This document shows, one piece after another, positions 1-12,585 of a DNA stretch of 64,000 nucleotides. The translations under genes and the position numbers were made by a program. This DNA is from Mangifera indica (Eukaryota; Streptophyta; Magnoliopsida; Sapindales; Anacardiaceae). A model generated the notes under the pieces. It worked only from the letters and a program-made list of their open reading frames with translations. It was not told where the DNA came from and did no database searches. Numbering within the stretch: position 1 is the first letter of the stretch; each line of letters begins with the position of its first letter. The stretch is taken from NCBI RefSeq assembly GCF_011075055.1, contig NC_058139.1, positions 19,241,584 to 19,305,583 of the forward strand, given 5' to 3'.

Positions 1-721
1 GAGGCTGGGAGTAAGCATGTGGAGGGGATTGTTTCGATCAGTGACATCTTTAGGTTCCTGCTTGGTTAATTAAGAATAATAGCCGAATATCAATCTAAAA
101 TCCAGTGGTGTCAGATTCTACACAACTTGTGCGCAAAATTTCACACCTGTGTTAAAATACGATTGAAGTAGATCACACGGTGATTTGATCTTTGTTTGGT
201 AAAAAAATATTAACCAATGAGTCCTCATGCTCTTGGATGCCTTATTTTTAGAATTTATGGCTGAAAGAGAAGAGGCATGTAATTTGGGACGATTGAGTTC
301 CTCTCCAAGATTTGCTCATCTTCCTCTGCCCATATAATTGTTATTGCTAAAACTTTTGTGCCATTAATGTAGATGCCTTGTTCTTGAGGAGCATGAGATG
401 AAATCTGTAATTGTTAATTTCTGCCACGGTTGCTAGTGAAAAGGATGTGGAGCTAGAGGGTTATGGGTTATGTTTTCCTCATCAAAAGCTATAATTGGCT
501 ACTTTTTACTTAAATTTTTAGAATGTACTAAAGATTTTTGCAACGAAATTCAGCAATGATAAAGAATTTGAAGATTTTCCGATGAAACCATCTTGCTCAA
601 CTAAATACGTTAAAGGATAACAGATTGCTTGCAAGGACAACTAAGATGAGATTGTAAGGTTTTAAGGTTACAACAATTTCATATTCAGTAAAATTATGTG
701 CATTCACCTTTGAGTGTTTAA
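1..721. other. AT-rich intergenic DNA, nothing recognised
   Basis: No open frame of useful length, no recognisable domain and no structural RNA was seen in this stretch. It ends at the left arm of a foldback element. Confidence 0.4.
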
Positions 722-1432
722 TGGGGTATTTATATTAATTAAAATAGGCAAAAATTTTTTCGCTTATACCTTTTTAGGTAAACGTATAGTAGTTTTATTT
801 TTATAAGCAAATTTTTTTGTAACTCCAAAAATACCCTCCCAGCCTTGTTTACGTAGGTGCTGGAAGGAAAACTTGAGTGCGTGAGTGCATGCGTGGTGCG
901 TGCAGTGCGTGAGCAGTGCGCGCACCCTTTCTTTTATATATATATATATATATATTAAATAATATAATAAAATATAATAAATAAATAAATATATTAAATA
1001 TTATAATATTTAATATAATATATATAAATAATAATAATTTTTAAATATATATTATATTATTATATATTATATATATAATATTATAATATAATAAATATAT
1101 ATAATAATATAATAATATAATATTTTTTATATATATAATATATGTACAGTGCACTGCACACGCACTATGCGCACCACGCGCACCCACGCACTCACGCACT
1201 CTGCGCGCACCCACGCACTCCGCACGCACCCACGCACTCCGTGCGCACTCCGTGCGCACTCCGCACGCACCCACGTACTCAAACCTTCCTTCCAGTGCCT
1301 ACGTATACAGAGCTAGAAGGGTATTTTTGGAGTTACAAAAAAATTTGCTTATAAAAGTAAAACTACTGTGCGTTTGCCTAAAAAGGTATAAGCGGACAAA
1401 TTTTTATCTATTTTAATTAATATTCCTTATTG
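722..1432. mobile_element. Long-arm foldback (MITE-like) element with CACGCA-type repeats
   Basis: The sequence from about 722 to 920 returns as its reverse complement at about 1140-1432. Both arms share the blocks TATTAATTAAAATAG, CGCTTATACCTTTTTAGG and TTGTAACTCCAAAAATACCC, in the same order from the outside in. Inside these, each arm carries a run of short GTGCGTG/CACGCAC units, longer in the right arm, and the centre is a TA-rich spacer of about 230 bases. There is no coding capacity. The long inverted arms suggest a non-autonomous DNA transposon of the Mutator-like or foldback kind. I could not find a convincing target-site duplication, so the ends are approximate. Confidence 0.7.
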
Positions 1433-2405
1433 TATGGTTGAATAACTTTTATTTAATAACATGTCATTGGGTTCTAAATTGGGTTGGCGCGCATGGTATT
1501 GCACTTTCATTTTAGTTTTAACATCTTTGCAAAATCACAGATATGAACTAATTCTTGATTAAAAGTAAGTTGATTTAGCAAATAGTGAGCTTAAAGTGAA
1601 CTTCACAAAGCTTTTCACAAATTATTTTTAGATATATATTATGGAGTACATAATTTTATACATAGTTAATATATAATCTTGTAATTTGATATTATTTTAT
1701 TATTAATTCAAAATCATTCAATTATGTGATATTACATTAACTATATATTTAATTGTATATTAAAAAGTATATATACATAATTTTATTTATTATTTTAACT
1801 GAACTCAAGTTGTTTCCAGGGTCTTATTTATATTGTATTCTGTTTTATGTACAAAAGAGATGGAAGGATTAAGGAAAGAAGAAAAAAAGGGCTTTGAGAG
1901 GTAGAAAATTTGTTGTTTTCCTTCTCTGCCCTCTTTTTCTTCCCATACCCAACCTAGATTTCACTTTTTTCTTTTAATTTTCTAAGTTACATTTTCTTCT
2001 CGTTCAAATATATGCATACACTTTAGTGTACCAGTTGACTGATGCCTCTTGTTATCGAAATTTTGAAGATCAGTAGAAGGATCAAAGAACAAGAGAAAAA
2101 CCTAGAGAAAAATTTGAAACACACAGAGAGGTAAAAGGAAAAAGAGAGAGAATTGTAAAATATTTTCCAAATTTTCATTATAAAACCCTTTATACTCGAT
2201 TGACTGACTGCTGTCACATCAGCACACACTTGTAACATTTTTATTCAAATAGAATTATACATACAAATAGATTGTACGACTTTATCAAATGGTAATTTGT
2301 GACTAAATAATATAATTGTTTATTTTTTGCTTTAACTTTATAATCACTCAATCAGAGACTAACATCTCAATTTATACAAATAACTTTGTACCATTTGTTT
2401 GTATA
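1433..2405. other. AT-rich intergenic DNA
   Basis: No gene seen. The part next to 2406 may belong to an older gypsy long terminal repeat, the other piece of which lies after 7912, but the match cannot be shown from this window alone. Confidence 0.3.
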
Positions 2406-2410
2406 TGTAG

Positions 2411-2897
2411 TAATAGCAGTAAAAAAAACAGAGGACAAGTAGTGCAATAAATAAAACAGAGAATAATTAGTACAATTTGAGGATGCACTCAACTCCAGAA
2501 CAAAGAAAGAAAATAAGCTGAAAATTCTCTTTATTTCCTTCATTCATTCTATCCGCATTTCATATATAGAGAGTGTGGCAATTATAATCTCATAATTCGG
2601 TTAAAGAAAAAAAAAGACAAAGTGACCCTCACATAGTAACCGATTCTCTCATGTTTCACTCACATATTTCATACAACTAATTAATTTTGATGTCCTTGCT
2701 GCACAACGTCCTCATCATACTCTAATGGTCTTGCTTTTTGAATTTATTGTTCTATTGTACCTGTTGTCTTAGCCTCTTCCTTCTACTCAAGTGGTCCTGG
2801 CAATATTTGCAAATAATCTCTACTCCACGTGGGTGGCTTATGCATTTGGCTAGACTTTTGTGGTTGTTGTGCTTCCATGGTTCTTGTTCTCATATCA
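2411..2897 (-). repeat. 3' LTR of the Ty3/gypsy element
   Basis: This is the direct-repeat partner of 7427-7907, with visible drift including small indels. The reading frame of the chromodomain tail crosses its inner edge at 2897. The outer edge is fixed by the TGTAG duplication at 2406-2410. Confidence 0.85.
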
Positions 2898-5800
2898 TTC
2901 CCTATTCTTTCAAGCACTACCTTGTCCTCAAGATGAAAATATGGATACATGGAGCGAAATTCATCTAAGGTAATCCATGAAACATCTTCCAGTGGCAAAC
3001 TTTCCCATTACACAAGTAGTTGAGTGATGTCTTAAAAATTTTGCTTGATGATATGAGTTGGCAAGATAGCCAAGGGACGAACCAAAGGATGATTATCTAC
3101 AGATGTGGTTGGTAAAGTTGTAGGATGAAGTTTCAAATCTTGACGAAAGGGTTAGAGGAGCAATACATGAGAAACTGGATGAATCTTAGAGGTGGTTAAG
3201 AGATCAAGTTTATAAGCAACCGACTTGAGTTTGGCCACAATTGCAAAAAGATCATAGTAACGATGATTTAGCTTGCAATATTGTTATTGGACAAGAGAAG
3301 ATTGTCGATATGGTTGTAATTTAACCAAAACCAGATCACTTACTTCAAACTGCAATTCCTGTCAATGATTGTCAACCATTTGTTTCATGCGATTTTGGGT
3401 GCGGTTTAAGTTATATTTGAGCTCACGCAAGATGGCATCCTATTGAAGGAGATGCTGCTTAACTGCCTCAACAATGGTATTGCCCAACTCAAAAGGCAAA
3501 AAAGTAAGAGGCAAACAACCATACATAATTTGAAATGGAGTAAACCCAATGAAAGAGTGATACAAAGTGTTATATGAATATTCTACCTATGGTAGAAGGC
3601 GAACCCAGTGGTTGCGGTTATCCATTGTAAAACATCATAAATATTATCCCAAGCTTCGATTGGTCACCTCGAATTGATCATCAATTTATTGGTGGTATGA
3701 CTAATTGGCGTTTAGTACCACTGAGACGAAACAATTCATGCCAAAAATTACTTATGAATATCATATCACAATAAAAAGCTATTGTCTTTGGTATTTTGTG
3801 GAGATGGCAAACTATATCAACAAACACAACAACAACTTTAGTAGTAGTAAATGATGTTGGCAAGGCATGAAAACGAGCATACTTCGATAAGCAATAAACA
3901 ACAATGAACACTACAGTGTACTCCTTGGATGGTGGTAACCCAATAATAAAGTCCATAGACAATTCTTCCCAAATTGTTGTTGGTGTCGATAAAGGATGGA
4001 GAAGGCCAGCAGGAGGTAGTGGCCGATGTTTTGTTTGTTAACAAATGAGGCATGTGCGAATGAAGTGAATAATATTAGACTTCATTGAGGCCAATAGAAC
4101 TAGGCTAAATTATGAGCTTCAATCTTGTGCACCCCTCCATACCCACCGATTAAGGAAGAATGAAGCTCCTGTATTATTTGTGTTTTATCCCAGGAATTCT
4201 AACTCAAAACTATCCATCCATTAAAGAATACAAGACCATTTCTCTCTTGACATTAGCACATGCATGAGGGTCATTATCGATTTTAGAGACTAATGATTTT
4301 AGTTTATCAAATTGACTGGTTCCATCTCAAATAGTCTCGATTAATTTACTTATTGAGACAACAAGGAAAGTAGAAAAATATGGATTAAACTCAGGGGCAT
4401 CATCAACCTCATCTTGTCAAGAGAGTGCATCGACAACTTTATTACTTTTACCAGGATTACATTCAATGTTAAAGTCATAGCCAAGAAGTTTCACTAAGAA
4501 ACGTTATTGCTCTGGAGTTTGTATCAATTGCTTCATTAGCCCTCAAATACTTTGCTAATCAGTATGAATAGCAAAACGACACCCTAAGAGATATTGACAC
4601 AATTTTCTAACTACTTCAGTTATAGCAAGTTCTTGCACATTGGCTAACCTTTTCCACATCTTTGGAGTTAATTTTTTGCTAAAGTAAGTAATTGGATGGT
4701 TGGATTGAATGAGTACTACCCCAATGCCTACGTCAGAGGCATCAGTCTCGACAATGAATGGTTGCGTAAAATCAGGTAATAAGAGTATTGCTACATAGGT
4801 CATGGCTTTCTTCAAGGCTTGAAAGGCATGTTTGGCGTCATCAGACCAACAGAAAGAATCTTTTTGGAGAAATGTTGTAGGAGAAGTGTTGTGAGAGAAG
4901 TTGTAATAGAGGTGTAATAAGGCACAAACTTGCGATAATAATCGATAAGACCAAGGAATCTTGTGAGTTGTTTTTGATTACTTAGGGACTTCCATTAAAA
5001 CATGGCTTGTTTTTTAGTAGCATCAGGTGCAATAGCTCTTGTAGACATTACATGGCCAAGATACTCAATTTGGGGTTTAGCGAAATAACATTTATTCATT
5101 TTAGCATAAAGAAAGTTAGAACACAAGCAGTGCAAAACTATTTGAAAATGGCTGACATGAGCAGCTAAATCTTTACTATAAATAAGAATGTCGTAAAAAA
5201 AAATGATGACAAACTTATGAAGCTAAGGCCGCAATAAGGAATTCATTGCACTTTGGAAGGTTGATGGCGTATTAGAGAGACCAAATGGCATGACTATGAA
5301 TTTGTAATGGCTTTTATAGGTGCAAAAGGCAGTCTTATGAATATCCTCAAAAGCAATACGAATTTGATGATAGTCTGCTCGAAGATCAATTTTAGAAAAA
5401 ATAGTGGCACTATAAAGTTCATTGAGTAATTCATCAACTGTGAGAATTGGAAAATGATACAAAATGGTTATCTGATTCAAGGCATGATAATTAATACAAA
5501 AAGGCCAAGTACCATCTTTCTTTTTTACAAGCAACACTAGAGATGAGTAAGGGCTCTTGCTTGGTGAATTACTCTTGTAACAAGCATCTCTTGAATAAGT
5601 CTTTCAATCTCAGCCTTTTGAAAATAGGGATAACGATACGGGCAAACATGGATGGGGTTGCCATTTGGTTAAAGGTGAATGTGATGGTCTACATCATAAA
5701 CTGGTGGTAAATGTGTAGGGGTGTCAAAGACTAATTTGTAAGTGGTGAGAACAAATTTGACCTCCATTAGTAAGTTAAAAGTTGTAACAAAGGATGACAT

Positions 5801-7190
5801 GTCTAGAGAATTTAAGGCAATTGATTGATAGCAAGAAGCTATTAAATGTGAAGCAGTGAGACACCTTAATTGATTAAACTGAATTGGTGTGGTGGTAATA
5901 GTAGGATCTCCTTGAAAGATGATTTTCACGTTTTCCCACATGAATTCCATTTTGAGGTCTTTGAAGTTAATAGTCATTGAACCAAGCAATTCTAACCATT
6001 GGATTCCAAGAACAAGATTAGCACCTTGCAGAGGTAACACATAGAAATCAATATTGAAGGGTTGGTTCTGAATTTTCACTAGCAATTAATGGTAATAAGA
6101 AGTACAAGACAAAGAGGTATCGTTTCATACCATGACTTTAAAATGCTTGGAAGGGATGATGGGTAGTTCCAAATGGTGAACCAGCCATTCTTAGATGAAG
6201 TTGTGAATGGAACCTATATCAATCAAACTTAGACATTGGAGTTGTTAAGTTAACCAAAGAGGCAAAAAGTGCGAGGAGAAAATTGTCTAGCAAGAGCATA
6301 GAGATTAATTTTAGCTATACAGTAATTATCTTGCTAGAAAGAAACACAAAGATCTTCAAGGGATAATGGTTGTTTAGCTACAGTATTGTCACATTTTCTT
6401 TATCCATCAATAGTAATGCAAATAGTTTGGGCTTACAAATATGCCCTTGATGAAATTTTTCATTATAATTGTAACAAAGACCTTTCTCACGACGTTCCAT
6501 CATCTCTACTAGTGAGAATCATTTAACTGGTATGAAGGAAAGTCAACTAGTGTTAGAGGCAATAATTGATGGTCGAGGTAGCATTGGTAAAAGTATATGT
6601 GGTTTAATAAGTGTTGGTAAGGGAAGGTGTATGCTTAAAGGATAAAGGTTGCCATCATTTAGTTTATCTTCCTTGAGTTTAGCAAGATTAATAACCTAGA
6701 TGAAGTTAGTGGGTTGGATAGCTCTGACTTCCCATTGAATATCAGCTTAAAGACCATATTCAAACATACTTTAGAGAAAGGATTATGAAACACTAGTGAT
6801 TTGATTTGACAAGGCTTCAAATCGAGACTGAAAATTAGTAACTGTAAATGTTTGCTTCAACTTAGAAAGTTCACCTTATAAATCACAGTATTTCGACAAT
6901 CCAAAATGAACTATGAAGGCATGCAAAAACTAGGACCAAGAACAGAGTTGGTCATTGTGTTCCATCCACTAAAACTAACTCAATGTAATATCATCCATAT
7001 GAACAGAAAAAATGGTCAATTGTTGAGCTTTTGATGTGTTATGGTAATCAAAAAATTCTTGAGACTTGAATATTCAACCATGAGGGTCAGTGCCATCAAA
7101 GCATGGGACAACTAAGTGCATGGGTTTGAGTTGGAATTCAATGTTAGTAACCCTTGTAAAAATAACTTTAGAAGGGTCTTCACGATTCAT
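2783..7190 (-). pseudogene. Gag-pol polyprotein of the Ty3/gypsy element, broken
   Basis: Gag begins at the ATG at 7190 (residues MNREDPSKV) and shows the FDGTDPHG motif common in plant gypsy Gag. The following Trp position is a stop. A zinc knuckle near 6450-6520 reads CYNYNEKFHQGHIC, so its second Cys is Tyr. The retropepsin-like region is at 5669-6085. Reverse transcriptase is at about 5160-5540, with [16 protein letters not shown] and [14 protein letters not shown] visible. Its active site reads FFYDIL where FFDDIL is usual, so one catalytic Asp is lost. RNase H (VETDASDVGIGVVL) is at 4555-4815. An integrase core piece (MDFIIGLPPS) is at 3681-3962. The C-terminal tail with FHLEDKVVLE is at 2783-2998. 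Many stops and frame changes separate these blocks. No product is expected. Confidence 0.85.
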
Positions 7191-7426
7191 CGAAGTCTCC
7201 CCAGGAAGATGGACATAGGGTATGACTTATTACTCTAAACGAGTTTCAAAGATAATGAAGTTTCATGGTGATCTCCTTTAGAATGTTACCTATATTAGAG
7301 AATTGAGTATGATATGCTCTTCCTAATTAGTAAGGCAAGTCACGCATTCCTCGCACATTTTGTGATTTGAGCGTGTCCTTTCAACCATGGGTTTGTTAAA
7401 AGGGCAAAGACAACGAGAACATCAAA

Positions 7427-7907
7427 TAATAGCAAATAACAAACAGAGAGCAAGTAGTGCAGTAAATAAAATAGAGAATAATTAGTGTAATTCAAGGATG
7501 CACTCAATTCCAAAACAAAGAAAATAAGTTAAAAATTCTCCTCCTTTCCTTCATTCATTCTATCTGCATTCCATATATAGAGAATGTGGTGATTATAATC
7601 TCATAATTTGGTTCAAGAAAAAAAAGACAAAGTGACCCTCACACAGTAGCCAATTCTCTCATGTTTCACTCACATATTTCATATAACTAATTAATTATGT
7701 TGTCATTGTTGCATAATGTCCTTATTATGCTCTAATGGTCATGCTTTTTGAATTTGTTATTTTATTGTACTTGTTGTCTTAGCCTCTTCTTCCTACTCAA
7801 GTGGTTGAGCTAATATTTGCAAATAATCTTTGCTTCACTTGGGTGGTTTACGCATTTGGCTAAACTTCTGTGGTTGTTGTGCTTCCATGGTTCTTGTTCT
7901 CATATCA
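7427..7907 (-). repeat. 5' LTR of the Ty3/gypsy element
   Basis: This is the direct-repeat partner of 2411-2897. Shared landmarks include a block around GTGACCCTCACA and the ATATTTGCAAATAATCT stretch. It is followed by the TGTAG target duplication at 7908-7912. Confidence 0.85.
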
Positions 7908-7912
7908 TGTAG

Positions 7913-8290
7913 CATTACTCTTTGTATTCAATTCACATATACAACAAAAGGACACATTAGAAGGTTTAAGCAAAATGCAACATTACAGAAGGTTAGTGAT
8001 CATTACAAACGACATTGTTCAATCTTAGCAGTCTAAATTTGTATCAAATCCCCCATTCTCAAGAACCTTGTCCTCAAGGGAAATGAGAGGAAATTGACGC
8101 CTTCTCTCTACAACATATTCCCATGGTGCAACACCTAAAAAGAAGCCTTGCAATTGGACTATAAATTCTAAGATGGAAATCATGCATCATAGAGTATCGG
8201 ATGCTTAGACAAGAGGATGCACCAATCTGAGCAAGGAAACATGAAAACATTGTGTATCCCCGTGCTAGCAACTATAGTTTGTATGCCATT
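7913..8290 (-). mobile_element. Older gypsy fragment: LTR piece and chromodomain tail
   Basis: On the minus strand, 8270-8050 reads as a gypsy C-terminal tail ending FPLISLEDKVLENGGFDT, the sort of tail that runs into a 3' LTR. The LTR would start at 8046 with TGATACAAAT and continue toward 7913, where the younger gypsy copy interrupts. This suggests the 2411-7907 element landed inside or beside this older LTR. The sequence is short and degenerate, so the family assignment rests on the LEDKV tail motif. Confidence 0.55.
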
Positions 8291-8342
8291 AGCCTGTCTT
8301 TGTCTTGAATCTAGAATGAACTAAAATAATTAGCTTGAAGTT

Positions 8343-8840
8343 TTGGTCTTCCTTGATGAATTGAAGCTTTTGGGAAGAATTGTTCAAGGTACAAGGAGTT
8401 GGATTACAACTCTCCATTGTATATCATCCTCAAATGATAGGCAAACAAGGGTGATTAATAGGTGCCTAAAGACCTACTTAAAATGTATGGTTAGAAACTT
8501 AACGCACACTTGGTTTAAGTGGCTTGCATTAGCAAAATATTGGTATAACATCTTTACTTACACCAATATAAAGATGTCTCATTTGGATGGCTTTTTATGG
8601 TTACCTGCCCTTGCTTCATATTCCTTACTTCCCAAAAGGCTCAAAGGTGGAAGCAATTGATACCTTTCTTTGAAGTAAGGAAGCTACACTATAGGTTTTT
8701 TAACACAACCTCTAGAAAAGCTCAAATGAAGATGAAGACTTGGTAGACAAAAAGAGAAAGAGGTCATGCCATTTTGGGATTAATTAAATTTATGTTAAGT
8801 TGTTGTCCTATAGGCAAATCACAATGTACTAAGGAATAAG
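8343..8840 (+). pseudogene. Gypsy integrase C-terminal fragment, plus strand
   Basis: In two overlapping plus-strand frames this region reads as the end of a gypsy integrase core (a block like VYHPQ-GKQ, then VINRCLKTYLKCMVRNLTHTW, KWLALAKYWYN and TNIKMS) followed by the linker that precedes the chromodomain (KAQMKMKTW, KRERGHAI). At least one frameshift lies near 8430. It is oriented opposite to the neighbouring fragment at 7913-8290, so the area is a rearranged or nested junk of two gypsy copies. Confidence 0.65.
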
Positions 8841-9500
8841 AAACTATAACTTCTTATTATTATTATTATGGTAATCAAAAAAATAATAATAATATTAGGT
8901 TGTCCCGGATCAACCTACGAACTGTTCTAAAATCGAGTGGGCCAAGTCAGGCTGTAAGCCTTTGACATAAGTGAGAACAATGAAATAACTTTTGATACAG
9001 TTATTATTCTCCTTTAGATAATTAGGATAAACCAATAAAGATAAAGAATGAGGCAAGTGTATGGATTATGCTCTAAGCAAGGAAGTACAGAAACACACAA
9101 CATTGTGTGTTTCCAAGCTTCTATAACGTATTAGTTTTTGAAATAGCCCGAAACCAGTACAAAACATTGCAGGGTCGTTTTGGTAATTTAAAGTAAAAAG
9201 GAAATGTATTTCTTGCCCATAAAATTATAATACCCTAAACCTAACATCTCCTCTCTAATGCACTCAGCCTATCACACATCCTTTTTGTCTCCAATGACTC
9301 AAATTCAGACCATCACCAATGTCGTGTAGTAACAGCAAAGCATGTCCAGCTTTATCAGACATTAATTCGTCCACTGTGCGTAGACTTTGTATTTTTTTCT
9401 CCCTCATTCTGTATTAGTACATGAAAATAGAAAAAAAATAAAAATATATTATTTTAGATAAATTTATCATTGTGTTGTTGTGGGATTTAGAAATTTTGTT
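8841..9500. other. Intergenic DNA with short AAT repeats
   Basis: A TTATTATTATTATTATGG run at about 8857 faces an AATAATAATAATATT run at about 8883, making a small inverted repeat. No gene was seen. The left end of the hAT element at 9.56 kb probably lies in this stretch, but I could not fix it. Confidence 0.35.
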
Positions 9501-9559
9501 ATGGAAGTAATAGTAGTAGTAGTATGGGTTCCACAAAAAAAAAAAGATAAAAACCAAAA

Positions 9560-11761
9560 TCTATTATGAAAATATGTCACAAAAATTGAGAAACTTGAGG
9601 AATCAAATGGTACATGCAAATGGGTTTGTAATTTTTATCATTAAGAAAAACAAGGGACTTATGTTAGAGTTAGAGCTCACCTATTAAAAATTATACAGAA
9701 AGAAATTGGTGTTTGTTCTAAAGTGAAACTTGAAGATTTAGTAGAAATGAGAAAATTAGATGATGAAGCTACCAATAAGACAAATATTTTACAACCTAAG
9801 CGTCATTGCCTAGTAGTACTACCAATGTAAATCAATCATTATCTTTATCCTTATCATCATTGAGTGGGTCAAATCCTTTTTTAAAGAGGAAAAAAGTTAA
9901 TAATTCTCCTATTGCTAAATCTTTCGACATACAAACTAGAACTCGATTAGATGCAAAAATTGTTAGAATGTTTTACACTTGTGGGCTTCCTTTTAATTTT
10001 GCTAAGAATCCAAACTATGTTAATGTTTTTCCATTTGCAGCTAATCATTCATTGGGTGGTTATGTGTCTCCTAGATACAATAAATTAATAATTACATTAC
10101 TTCAACAAGAGAAATCAAATGTAGAGAGGTTGTTGGAACCTAGATCGAAAAAGGTGTTAGTATTGTTAGTGATGGATGGAGTGCACAGAAGAGGTCTTTG
10201 ATTAATTTCATCGTTGTTTGTGAATTTGGCTTGATGTTTATTAAAGCTGCTACTTGTGTGGTAAAGTTAAAGATAAATATTCCATTGCTAATTTCTTGAA
10301 GGAAAAAATTTATAAGGTTGATCATCAAAAAGTAATTCAAGTAATAAGTGATAATGTTAAAAATTGCAAAGGTGTTAGGATCATTAAAGGCATGTTTTCA
10401 CATATTTATTCGACTCCATGTGTTGTCCATATTCTAAACCTAGCTTTGAAAAATATCTATACAACTAAAAAAGTGGAATCTAATCAAGAGACATGATGAA
10501 CGTCACTAGATAACTAAAATTCATGGTGATGTCATTGTAATTAAGAATTTCATAATGAACCAGTCAATACAATTGGCTATGTTTAATCAATTTAGTCCTT
10601 TGAAATTACTTTCAATCGCGGACACTTGTTTTGTTTTTATTTTTGTTAAACTCAAAATATTTAAGTTAATTAGGTGTACTCTAGAATCAATGATTGTAAG
10701 TGAACAACGGGGACAATATAAAGATTGATCAAGGCAAAGAAAATTTGTTTGTGATAAGCTGTTCGATGAGAATTGGTAGGCGAAGGTCAATTACATTCTT
10801 GTTTTCACTGCACTGATTTATGATATGATTTGATTGTATGATACAAATAAGTTATGTCTTCATTTGGTTTATGAGTATTATGATTCAACATTTAAAAGGT
10901 CAAATATGTTATTTATGAACACAAAGGAAAGTTTTCAACCGAGGATTCTTCTTTCTATTCGATGGTCCATAGTATTCTTTATAATTGTTGGGCAAGGAGT
11001 AATACTCCACTCCATTATCTAGCTCATTCATTGAATCCAAGGTAAATATCTAATTGAATTATATATTTCTTTCATACTCATTTTATATATCTATTTATTA
11101 AATTAGGTGTTGATTTGTTAACTATTTGATATATTTATTGTTTGTCAAGGTTTTTATAGTGAACAATGGCTTCAAGGAGATGAAGGTAGAGTGTCTTCTC
11201 ATATGGATAGGGAAGTATCCATTGAAAGGAACAAATATTTTAGAAGAATCTTTTCTTAAGGTAAGTGTGTTAAAGCATAGATGAATATGCTAACTTCTCC
11301 CTCAAAAACAGTTCATTTGAGGATCCTGACTCAATTGGTGCTAGATTTGATACAGAACCAAGGAAGTGATGAGCGTGTTTTGTTTCAAGTGCTCCATTGC
11401 TTCAAAGGTTCGCATTCAAAGTACTCGAACAACCTATTTCCTCCTCTTGTGAAAGGAATTGGAATACTTATTTCTTCATTCATTCAATTAGGAGGCATAA
11501 ATTAATTTCAAAACATGTCAAAAACTTGGTCTTTGTTCATAACAATTTTTGTTTGTTATCAATGGTCAGCTCAAAGTATTATGATGGTAAAGAGAAAATG
11601 TTAAATGTTGGTGGAGATAGCTTAGGGAGTATGGAAGATATAAGAGTTATTGAATTAGCCAACCTCTCATTAGATGAACTAAAATTAGAATCTGCCTTTT
11701 TCGATGAAAATGCTAATGATATAATGGATAAGAAGAATGATCAAACAGAGAAAATACAATA
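9560..11761 (+). pseudogene. hAT-family transposase (BED/ZBED, RICESLEEPER-like), broken
   Basis: A BED-type zinc finger lies at about 9575-9770 (CKWVCNFYH, so the second Cys is Tyr). It is followed by the N-terminal hAT block at 9806-10200 with MFYTCGLPFNFAKNPNYV and LLQQEKSNVERLLEP. A frameshift near 10150 moves the conserved SDGWS-type segment to another frame. The TPCVVHILNLALKNI motif is at about 10410-10455. The C-terminal dimerisation domain, with SSSCERNWNTYFFIHSIRRHKL and LVFVHNNF, occupies 11397-11761 and is the best-preserved part. Introns or decay separate the blocks. In intact relatives this protein cuts and moves the element; here stops and shifts rule out function. Confidence 0.82.
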
Positions 11762-11763
11762 AA

Positions 11764-12353
11764 TATATTAATACTTCATTTATTTTTTTCCATTATGTTT
11801 TGCTTAATAACTTGGATATTGAACCTTTGAAACTATTCTTTTGATAAAACAATGTTGAGTTTGTAAATTGGTTTATTTACATTTTGATATAATATATTGA
11901 TTTACATATATGTTTTTTTCCATTATAAAAGATGAATATATAAATATTTATTTAATTTATACATACAAGTTTCAAACAGTTAAGTTTGTAGTGTAATTTG
12001 GGCCTGAAATTTTTTTGTTATATGTTGTTATGAAATGGTGGAGAAAGTCAATGTTCTTATTTTGTGTCCTATGAAAGTGTTAGCTGACAAAGTAATTTTC
12101 TTTCACACTGTTGCATCAACTGTAAATTGAGTGTTAAATTGTAAATGTTGTATTTTTTTTAAAATTAAAATACTTGTTACTGTATTTTTTATAAAAAATT
12201 GATATTTATAAAAAATACTTTATATTTTTAATATTTACACGTTTCTATTTCATTTTTTATTTTTTGAGAAAATACATTCCGACGTCTTCATTTCCATGCT
12301 ACCTAGGCCCTAAGCATGTTTCAAACATTCAAAACAACATGAAAATCATTATT
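11764..12353. other. AT-rich flank, possible right end of the hAT element
   Basis: No gene. The sequence CTAGGCCCTAAGC at 12302-12314 reads TAGGGCCTAG on the other strand, which resembles the TAGGG-type ends of many plant hAT elements. No matching left end was located, so this is tentative. Confidence 0.3.
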
Positions 12354-12585
12354 CAGTACAGAGTTGGTTTAAGAATCTGAAAACATAATCGCCCTAATTT
12401 CTCAGCTACTCTTATTTCAAAAGGTTTCTCTTCTCTATTTTGATACAAAGCATAGATTCCTATTGCAGATTTCATAAGAATAATTAACAAATAAACAGCG
12501 TCAACGGCACAATTTAGAACCTTGCATGACGTGCAAAATTCAACACGAGAACAGACAGATTTTGCAGATGTTGAGAACATGAGAT
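12354..12585 (-). other. Probable 3' untranslated region of ALY
   Basis: This stretch lies directly downstream of the TAG stop at 12586-12588 and has no coding signal. The poly(A) site cannot be fixed from sequence alone. Confidence 0.4.

Larger units (their letters stand above)
2411..7907 (-). mobile_element. Ty3/gypsy chromovirus-type LTR retrotransposon, decayed
   Basis: The element is bounded by two direct repeats, 2411-2897 and 7427-7907, and flanked by an exact 5-base target duplication TGTAG at 2406-2410 and 7908-7912. Read on the minus strand the order is 5' LTR, gag, protease-like region, reverse transcriptase, RNase H, integrase, chromodomain tail, 3' LTR, which is the Ty3/gypsy order. 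The LTR begins TGATATGAG and ends TGCTATTA in element orientation, so the ends are TG...TA rather than TG...CA. The last reading frame runs into the 3' LTR, as in other plant chromoviruses. LTR copies differ at many sites and every domain has stops or frameshifts, so this is an old, dead copy. No clear initiator-tRNA primer site was seen next to the 5' LTR. Confidence 0.88.

Noticed and set aside
1150..1290. Regular short repeats that could be mistaken for a CRISPR array
   Set aside because: Units are 6-14 bases without spacers, lie in a plant genome and form part of a foldback arm.
1041..1354. Open frames on both strands within the first foldback element (for example 1142-1354)
   Set aside because: They are translations of CACGCA and TA repeats inside inverted arms and have no protein features.
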